This document shows positions 57,030 through 64,000 of a DNA stretch of 64,000 nt, piece by piece. A program made the position numbers and the translations under genes. Position 1 is the first letter of the stretch. Each line of letters begins with the position of its first letter. The notes under the pieces were generated by a model. It had not been told where the DNA came from. It saw only the letters and a program-made list of their open reading frames with translations, and ran no database searches. Location: assembly GCA_033085395.1 (NCBI GenBank), contig JANQBS010000025.1, positions 186,001 to 250,000 of the forward strand, in the 5' to 3' direction. This stretch comes from Xanthoparmelia taractica. Lineage: Eukaryota; Ascomycota; Lecanoromycetes; Lecanorales; Parmeliaceae.

Positions 57030-59082
57030 ATGGGAACCCAGTATCTCTCTCCTCGTCAAGCACATGCTTTGTTTGATATCTTGACTCACCACGAGACTTA
57101 TGCTGAGATTCAAGCCTTGAAGGACCCAAAGATCGTGTCTGATTTCAAGGTTCCAGGAGAGCCCAAGAAGCCAGATAGCAGCGCATCACCGTTACTCCAA
57201 ATTCTGCTCCACAAGTTCATCTACGTACTCCCCGGCCTTCAAGATGTTGCTCCAGATTTCTGGACTAATGTCAAAAAGCTCGTTGTTGCCTTGGCTGAAG
57301 GCAATCTCAGTGAAAGCTACGACAAGGGCTCCATTGGCATTCGAAAGACTTTGTCTACGGCAACAGCATCGATCGTAGAGTATGTCTCTCGAGGTTGCTT
57401 GGGTGGATACCCGAAGCATGCTGAGCAGAAGCAACGCCAATATGACAATTTAAACCCGGAAGACGTAGTCGCCGCTTGGGATGAATTCCTGCAACAGATT
57501 ATCTATGGGGATATGTTGGACAGATTGTTCGCGAAAGCTGCCGAGACAGATAAGTTGTCAGAGCATGAACCTCTGGTACAGGCTGCTCACGAGTACGCTT
57601 TCACCATACTGGGATCTTTCCTGCACTACATCATTGTCATCTCACCTCGAGGCCAGTCTATACTTCCGTTGCTGACGAAGGCGCACAACCTTGCACCGTA
57701 TTTTATGATACGCCAAACTCTGAAGGTTGGCAACGCGGCATCTATGCTGAATGGGATGGTAAAATTGATTCTTGCGAAAATGAACATGAGCACCGTTACT
57801 TCATGGTTTGGGGGCCAACCATCTGATTCGGGCATGAACCTGATGCAACAGTACGTCAAAGGTTCTCAATTGTGATATTCCTCGGTCACTAAAACGGGTC
57901 CAGGATCATCTCTACAGTCTTAAGCTCTGACAGTAGCGAACTAAAGAAGCGAGCAAGTGCCATTGAAAAAGATAAAGATGCGCCAAGAAAGGAGCATCTA
58001 GCACTGCTCAAAGCTTATGGCTCGAAGCCAAAAGAAGAACAGCACAAGGACAGATCAGAAAGCGGTACGCTGTCTCTAATTTCTCCTATTACTCAAGGCT
58101 AATGCGCCGCTCAGAGTGTCAGCCGGAGTCTATTGTAAATGCCATACTTACTAGCTCGTCGAACGCTCCACGTCCATCTGACTACCAGCACAAACTCGCT
58201 TTAGAATATCTAGCCGTTCAGCTGGCCATCCGAGATAGAAAGGAATTACTTGATGGTCTCTGCCATCATTCACCAGATCTATTGACATCTTCGATTCGAA
58301 CTGTACTTCCCGCATACGATCCCATCATACGCGGCCTTCACCAAGCTTACGACCTAAGCGGCGGTGTTTCGGACCTTGAAAGCTTCTTGAACGATCTTAT
58401 CAGTGTCTCGACCGTAAAGAGCAAGAGCGGAGTGTCGAAGCCTCCTTCAGTCGAAGATTTCTGCCACTTGCTGCAAAAGCATCAAGGTAGTTCGCATAGA
58501 TTCATTCATCAAGTCCTCAAGAATAACAAGGATCTGGCACAAAAATACTACGATTATGCGGTTCACGCTGCAAGACAGTACAGGCAGGAGACGGAGCGCG
58601 CAATCGATGATGAGAGCACTGGTATCGCAGCAGCTGGCGACTTCACACCACATCTCGAAACCCTTTTCTCACATCTTCCGGAAACAGAGAAGGCCAGAGT
58701 CCTCAAGGAGATCGACTACCACGCAGACTATCTCTTCGCCCTCTCCCACAGCTCGACTCAAAGTATGAAGACAGTCATCCACCACCTCGCGGAAGGAGAA
58801 TCTGATATCCAGCGCGGCCCAGGCATGTATCTTTCAAGGTGGCAGACGCTCATGGACGAAACTCCAATCACGCCTGCAAATCCCACTGGGCCCGTCAGAT
58901 CCGGCAAGAGCGAAAGTGTGAGAGATGCTACGACTGTCGATATCGATGGGAAGAGAAAAGGCGACGCAGCTAATCTTGAGAAGGTGGGAGACTCGGAAGC
59001 TACGCCGCCGGATGTGAGCAACACAGTGCGGCTGCTTGTTCCAGATTTTCAGGATGTGTTGAGGGGTGTTATTGGAAAGTAA
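57030..59082 (+). CDS. PXB / DUF3818 domain protein without a visible PX domain
   Basis: Three exons, 57030-57850, 57904-58064 and 58115-59082, join in phase (introns 53 and 50 bp) to give 649 aa. Residues 4-110 ('LSPRQAHALFDILTHHETYAEI', 'KFIYVLPGLQDVAPDFW') match the PX-associated (PXB) N-terminal domain. Residues about 145-450 match the DUF3818 helical region ('NLNPEDVVAAWDEFLQQI', 'LTKAHNLAPYFMIRQTLKVGNAASMLNGMVKLILAKM'). Both are known from fungal PX proteins related to yeast YPR097W, which is linked to phosphoinositide membranes. The usual PX fold, with its Arg-Tyr/Phe motif, is not seen between them. The C-terminal 150 residues are partly disordered. The start is the ATG at 57030; there is no in-frame ATG between it and the upstream stop. 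Confidence 0.85.
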
Positions 59083-59754
59083 ACGGCTCAATGGCAAAGC
59101 GTTGGAGAGTAAGGAATGTTCGCATCAAGTAGAGGTTCAGAACCAAAGCGCCCCAAGCTTTACAAGACCGGGCGGTTGTAGATAAAGTCGATGGACCCCT
59201 CATAGTCCCTAAAATGACCTGGCCTCGTTGATCAGCCTTGCATAATCTTAGCACTGCTGCACCATTGCTAGACACCAATGTGATGCTGTACAAGGAACTC
59301 CCCCATTCTTACAACTAGCTGGACTTTGCTACTTCTTTTCCTTTTCGAGCCTCGATTCCTGCATCTGATCATCCACCGTTTTGAAAGCTCACGAACCCTC
59401 ACAAGACAAGGTCTCGGAGCGATACTTTCCCTGGCTCTTGTTCTGGCGGACCCTTGCGGCTGCACGGATGCCTCTGGCGTTCTTTGCATGTTGTTCAAGT
59501 GTTCAGGTGCATCAAGGCCTAAGCATTGCACTTTGTTCAAGGTGGCTTCAGTGCTCGAGAAGCCAAGATCGAAAGAATTTGCTCAATTATTCTCAAATGC
59601 TCCACTTAAGTCTATTTAGAGTCAATAAGATAGAACGCACTCCAATCACTGCGATTTAAGATTTATCAAAAGCAAAGCTTGATAAAAGTTGACAACCACC
59701 CCATTACCTCCGCCCCCTTCCTAGCTTTCCACCACAACGACAGCCAAATCCAGA
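59083..59754. other. intergenic, no supported gene
   Basis: This is the 3' flank of the PXB gene and of the secreted repeat protein gene. Overlapping frames at 59326-59659 (plus) and 59268-59540 (minus) have no family resemblance. Confidence 0.4.
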
Positions 59755-60294
59755 CTAAAACGAACTTTCAGAACCGCTGACATAATCACCGGCCCCAGCA
59801 TCGACCACAGGCGCCACTGCCCCTCTCCCTGTGAAAGGAACACACCCCAACGCCTTATTTCCATCCAGCGTCGCAGAAAAGAACCCAGCGATGAACGGCG
59901 CCACACCAATTTTCTCCTTTTCAAACCTGTCGATCAGTGCCATCATCCGATCGTGTTGCTCATTGATGACATCGCACGGCTCCTGTTTGGGCGTGAAGTC
60001 ACGTCTGCGGACGGGGAGGGTGCCCGGGCACCCGATCGATTGTCGTCCAGCGCTAACGGCCGTGTAGTAGCCGGCTAGGTAAGGAGGGACGCTGATGTTT
60101 TGCGCTTTGAGCTTGGCCATTTCGGCGAGTTGCTCGCTGAGGATGTTGTTGCCTTGCTCGCAAGCGAAGGCGGCGGGTTTAGGGCCGGTGGTGGTACTGT
60201 TGGCTTCTGCTGCGTCTCGGGTTTCGATAAAGGCTGGAAAGGCTGATGCGCAGGCGGTGGCAGAGAGGAAGAGGAGGATGGAGGTGAGCTGCAT
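59755..60294 (-). CDS. secreted protein with two internal repeats
   Basis: Single exon, 179 aa, start MQLTSILLFLSATACASAFP with a clear signal peptide. The mature part contains two repeats of about 48 residues. The first is 'CEQGNNILSEQLAEMAKL..VPPYLAGYYTAVSAGRQSIGC'. The second is 'CDVINEQHDRMMALIDRF..VAPFIAGFFSATLDGNKALGC'. Each starts and ends with Cys and shares a V-x-P-[YF]-[LI]-AG-[YF]-[YF]-[ST]-A core. A longer in-frame start at 60486 would lack a signal peptide. A Gly/Ala-rich tail ends in SSF. I recognise no named domain; small secreted proteins of this type are common as effectors or wall proteins. Confidence 0.75.
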   Translation of the reverse strand: MQLTSILLFLSATACASAFPAFIETRDAAEANSTTTGPKPAAFACEQGNNILSEQLAEMAKLKAQNISVPPYLAGYYTAVSAGRQSIGCPGTLPVRRRDFTPKQEPCDVINEQHDRMMALIDRFEKEKIGVAPFIAGFFSATLDGNKALGCVPFTGRGAVAPVVDAGAGDYVSGSESSF

Positions 60295-62237
60295 CTTGAG
60301 GGTTACGGTGGATATGAGCTGCCTGAGGCGGTTAGGTAGTGTCACAGTTGATTGCTGCAGATGACTTACTGAAGAATTATTGTATGATCCGATCCCCAAA
60401 GTCAGTGAGATGACAGATTGCTGGTTTCGAGGGTCAAAATTTGTGATAATAATGTGGCAGGACGAAAATATATTACGGAAGGACACCTCAAATAGTCATG
60501 ACATCTACGTAAGCTGAGCCTGATGAGGGCCGCAAGCCTCTGCAATAAACATTATCCGACGTAAAGCAGAGAGAATAGAAGGCTTTCTAAAAAAAAGTGG
60601 TTCTAGCAGCAAGTCAACAAACGGGTAGTAGATGCTTTTACACATCAGAAGTTGGCTTTCGGAACTTGACAGTTAGCAGATGTTGTTCTGTATTGAATTT
60701 CATGATAGAGCTGAATGAGTGACTGACATTTGAGGCGGCTGTGGTACATCTTGGAACCGTGGTTCGGTCCAGCCGTTGTCATGCCATCTGGGTGGAAGGA
60801 GCGCATGAAATTTGAAGCTGACACCAGCAGGGCGGTCCGAGTGGAGATGATATGGCCGCCATCACTTAGAAGAGGTAAGTTACACTCCTGTCACATATTT
60901 CTTCGTACAAGCCCAGCGCTTGTTTTAAGTCTAATACCTTTCGCACTTGTGGAAAGACGCCTCTGTACATACTCTTGACAATTATGCGACTACGAGATAG
61001 GCTTACTATTCAACTGACTAGCGCAGATGCTTTCAAGAAAGCAACGACAGATGGCTTGGTGGTTGAACATCGGCGGAAGTATATAACATAAGAGGACATA
61101 ATTCCAGTACTGTGCATTGTTGCGCACCGGAGACTGGGGAACGGAGAAACGTTCCACCGCTGGGCTGTCTTCCAGAGACAACATCAACTCCGTTCTGGAC
61201 TCATCTCGGCCCTGAATACCATAAAAAAAATCTGCTCAATGGCATGATGGACGCTCGCCATCGGACCTTGTCAGCTCTTGCAAACATTGCTGCGCCGTGT
61301 ATGGGCATCTGAGCAGAAATCATAAACCTGGCTAGTAAATGACCATTGATAAGCGTAGGGAACTAATCGATAGCATGAGCTTAAAAGGGTGCAACACAGC
61401 AAAGACTTTGTCCGTAAGGTATGAGGACATGGGCCCAGAAAGACCACGCTGGCGAAGAGTGACGGCAGAGATAACAATTTGGAGATACTTTTGAAATGGT
61501 GAGCTGAGACTTCTTCTTTTCTTTTCTTCTTCTCTTTATCTTCTTTGAATCAAAAGGCACTAAGCTTCAAATGTCCAGCGAAAACGATCTTCTCGTATAT
61601 GTCATTGGGTCTTTCATATGTTTTCAAATTCAGACACCAAGTCTGCCTGACTAGCCTCTATGCTAATCACGAATGCCTCAGTTCCTAAAGTGTTGGTCCT
61701 CACTGCTGTCCTTGATTCCTTGAATGCATTAGCAACCAGACTGGGCCAGGGTTCTATGTAGGAAATACAAAGTGAAAAATAGGTTGCATGCCGATCATTT
61801 ACGTATCGGCTCATTTGCTACCCAGTCCATCTTAGAAAGACTGAGGACTGTCGAGAATCGCCGTTAAAGGATCGTTGGATTGAGATGTATCAAAGCATAG
61901 CCACCATTCGGGGAGATGAACTGATCGCTGGAGTGGCTTCCTCTGACGTTCCCTTACCAATAAAGATAAGCAGCGTCTGCTCAAGCTTTCCAGGCTCTTT
62001 TCTCGGAAGAAGGGTATCCCAACCACAATCTACCCTTGACGGTGTGAGTATGTCTCAACCCTATCGATGCAATGGAGAGTCTAATAATAGGTAGAATTAG
62101 CGTCTAGTGGGTGATCCTCGGTTGAAACGTAAGGGCACACTCAAAAGTGCAAGAACGCTCGAATGTTACTAAAAGAGGCATGTTTTCAACGTTGATATGA
62201 TTCCTTGTTTCTTTTGACTAAGCCATGAACAGCCCAG
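60295..62237. other. intergenic, 1.9 kb, may contain the missing first exon of the methyltransferase
   Basis: No gene with family resemblance is visible on either strand. The first exon of the methyltransferase gene must lie somewhere upstream of 62238 but could not be identified. Confidence 0.4.
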
Positions 62238-63087
62238 TATACGGCGGAGACAGGTACCGGCCCACCAGCCCAGGCCCTGCTTTCCCAGTGCGGCCTGCTA
62301 CCTACCCAACCAGCCGGTTCGGTGATCCTTGACATCGCTTGTGGGGCAGGAGTTGTCACCGCTCGCATGATGGAAAATGGTGGTCTTGGCAAAAAAGACT
62401 TCAGCGTCGTTTGTGGCGACCTCGACCAGACTATGGTTGACTTGGCAGCGCAGAGAATCAAGGAAAACGGCTGGCCGGCTAAAGCAGAACTACTAGACGC
62501 TCAAGTGACAACCTTTCTTTTTTCTACATCGAGAAAAGACCAGGTGCTGACCGTGGAGACCGCTGAAGAATCTTCCTTACAGCGACAACTACTTTACCCA
62601 TGTCCTTATGAATTTTGGGCCTCAATTAGTGCAGGATCCCCACAAAGCTCTGACAGGTAAGTCAATCACGAATCCATACCACCAGCTCGCTGACGCAGAG
62701 CCGTAATTAGAGACTCATCGAGTAATGCGCAACGGAGGTCACACAGGGTTTACCTGCTGGACTAAGCCGGGATGGGTCCCATCTCTTCAGGAAGCCATCC
62801 CATCTTGGAATCCACCGCCCTTTTCATCCAACCCTTGGTATGACCCTGAAGCCGTTAGAAGAAATCTCGAGATGATAGGCTTCTCAGAAGTCAACGATAC
62901 AACACTCGAGTTCAAAACCAAGGAAATGGAAATCGAAGGGTACTTAGAACTCATGAAGCTACTTTTGAGTAAAGTATTGGTCGGTGAAAATGCTGATGCG
63001 TATGATAAGCTCATGAGAGCCAAGTACGAGCGTGGGGAAACGGATATGGATTGGCAGGCGGTCGTTGTGAATGCCGTGAAGCCTTGA
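62238..63087 (+). CDS. SAM-dependent methyltransferase, 5' end unresolved
   Basis: Exons 62238-62504, 62569-62656 and 62711-63087 join in phase (introns 64 and 54 bp). The Rossmann motif I is 'VILDIACGAGVVTARMMENGG' (GxGxxxG variant). It is followed by the acidic residue in 'VVCGDLDQTMVDLA', motif II/III 'DAQNLPYSDNYFTHVLMNFG' and 'THRVMRNGGHTGFTCWTKPGW', then a C-terminal cap with Trp and Pro. This is a class I methyltransferase of the UbiE/Methyltransf_25-like fungal type seen in small-molecule methylation. An in-frame TGA at 62226-62228 means the first exon lies upstream; the acceptor before 62238 is CAG. The frame has about 244 codons. Confidence 0.8.
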
Positions 63088-63675
63088 TAGGAGCAAGCCG
63101 AAGTCTGTCCTGCGAGACCTTGTTTGAGCATTTTGATGGCCAACTGCAATCGCATATCTTTCGGTGCCGGCCCTGTGAACCCAATACGGCTGGCTGTCAT
63201 TTGCATCAAGTGCGTGAAGTAGTGACTCTGGGCGCGGAAGCCCCGAATGCTAAAATCCCCATCGCTGGCGGTGTGGTGTTCCCGCGATCCAGAGGCGCTA
63301 CTCTAGGCAATGAATAGGCGGCGTTTCAAAACCATGGTCAACTCCAGTTCTCGGGTCTACTAACACACAAAAACGAGGAATAATCGACTCGGTTTGAGGG
63401 TCAGAACATTCACGAGTATGAAAGTATACTATAAGCGAGTAGGCCCAAATTGACCCTAGTATCCCATAGCATGATGGTGGTCTCCGGAACAGGAACCCAT
63501 GAGAGGGCCAATATGTCTGTTGGCTCTCAATGACTTCGAGTCTTCCTTTTTCATTAGGGGCCTTTTAGTCTCCCGGTAGCTGCCGCAGATACGTCACTTT
63601 GCAGGAAACTACGTGAAGTGAATCTAGGCAGGCAGTGCTCTTACCGCCAAAATACCCCAATCAACCACGCAAATC
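63088..63675. other. intergenic, no supported gene
   Basis: This is promoter DNA of the glyoxalase-like gene that starts at 63676. Only short frames without resemblance occur. Confidence 0.4.
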
Positions 63676-64000
63676 ATGGGGACTCTGCGTAGCTCCTTCC
63701 TCGGCTCCATCGCCGAAATATGCATCGTGAGTGGCGACCACAAGAAAACAATGGACGGCCTGCTCCGGCTCGGCATTGGGCCGTTCCAGGTCTTCGACTT
63801 CACGCCAGCTACAGTCCTAGAACGTTATTTCCACGGCCAAGCAGGCTCGTTTGAACTGAAGGTGTGCTTCGCAAAGCACGGAGGCTTGACCTTTGAGATC
63901 ATGCAGCCGACAAGCGGAGAGAGTCTGATGGCGGAGTACTTGGACCAGGTAGCTGTAGAGACTCCCACTATTATATAACAGGAGCTGACACGAGAAAGAG
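63676..64000 (+). CDS. glyoxalase/bleomycin-resistance-fold (VOC) protein, cut by window edge
   Basis: The 5' end encodes MGTLRSSFLGSIAEICIVSG, then 'DHKKTMDGLLRLGIGPFQVFDFTP' and 'SFELKVCFAKHGGLTFEIMQPTSGESLMAEYLD'. This is the first beta-alpha-beta-beta-beta module of the vicinal oxygen chelate fold. A GTAGCT donor after Asp-Gln near 63949 leads into an intron that leaves the window. Fungal members include lactoylglutathione-lyase-like and dioxygenase-like enzymes with a metal site from His and Glu residues. The Glu in 'FEIM' and the His/Asp in the first strand may contribute, but the partner half is missing. Partial at the right edge. Confidence 0.75.

Noticed and set aside
1..64000. Secondary-metabolite gene cluster
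   Set aside because: A methyltransferase, an aldo/keto reductase, a flavoenzyme and transporters are present, but they are far apart and there is no PKS, NRPS, terpene synthase or pathway regulator.
1..64000. CRISPR arrays, bacterial operons, rRNA and tRNA genes
   Set aside because: No regular spaced repeats, Shine-Dalgarno-led operons or cloverleaf-type sequences were recognised; the introns and protein families are eukaryotic.

Overview
The window looks like nuclear DNA of a filamentous ascomycete (Pezizomycotina). Coding regions are broken by many short introns (about 45-170 bp) with GT..AG ends. The families are typical of these fungi: SAT4/rhodopsin-like membrane proteins, F-box proteins, a DUF6594 protein, PXB/DUF3818, a GABA-permease-like APC transporter and an Asl1-like glycosidase. 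A 10 kb AT-rich block shows the CpA-to-TpA signature of repeat-induced point mutation (RIP). No prokaryotic features, CRISPR array, rRNA or recognisable tRNA were seen. All gene models were joined by eye from reading frames and splice signals; reading phase was checked at each junction.

Layout. 1-14 kb: an F-box gene, a three-exon gene of unknown function, a long intergenic stretch, a D-amino-acid-oxidase-like flavoenzyme ending in a peroxisomal signal, a damaged small gene in C-rich low-complexity DNA, an AhpD-like gene (5 exons) and a small secreted protein gene. 14.5-24.4 kb: the RIP block. It holds a decayed tyrosine-recombinase (DIRS-type) retroelement and four copies of a 275-304 bp MITE family, two of them with perfect 8 bp target duplications; one copy sits inside the recombinase gene. 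24.7-30.1 kb: a multi-pass membrane protein and an eight-exon SAT4 gene. 32.5-43.4 kb: a gene-poor stretch with an F-box gene broken by a GC-dinucleotide slip, a probable PD-(D/E)XK nuclease-family relic, a decayed repeat-containing ORF and one tentative small gene. 44.3-50 kb: an aldo/keto reductase, a short foldback element, a DUF6594 protein and a secreted glycosidase. 51.5-52.5 kb: a SAT4 pseudogene. 54.4-64 kb: an eight-exon amino-acid/GABA permease, a PXB-DUF3818 protein with no visible PX domain, a secreted protein built of two repeats, a SAM methyltransferase and the start of a glyoxalase-like gene cut by the window edge.

The genes do not form an obvious pathway. There is no PKS, NRPS or terpene core enzyme, so I do not call a biosynthetic cluster. 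The pattern (RIP block, relics, secreted proteins, membrane receptors, sparse genes) suggests an accessory or subtelomere-like compartment. The most notable items are the RIP-degraded DIRS-type element with its hAT-like MITEs, the terminal palindrome in one MITE, and the two-repeat secreted protein.
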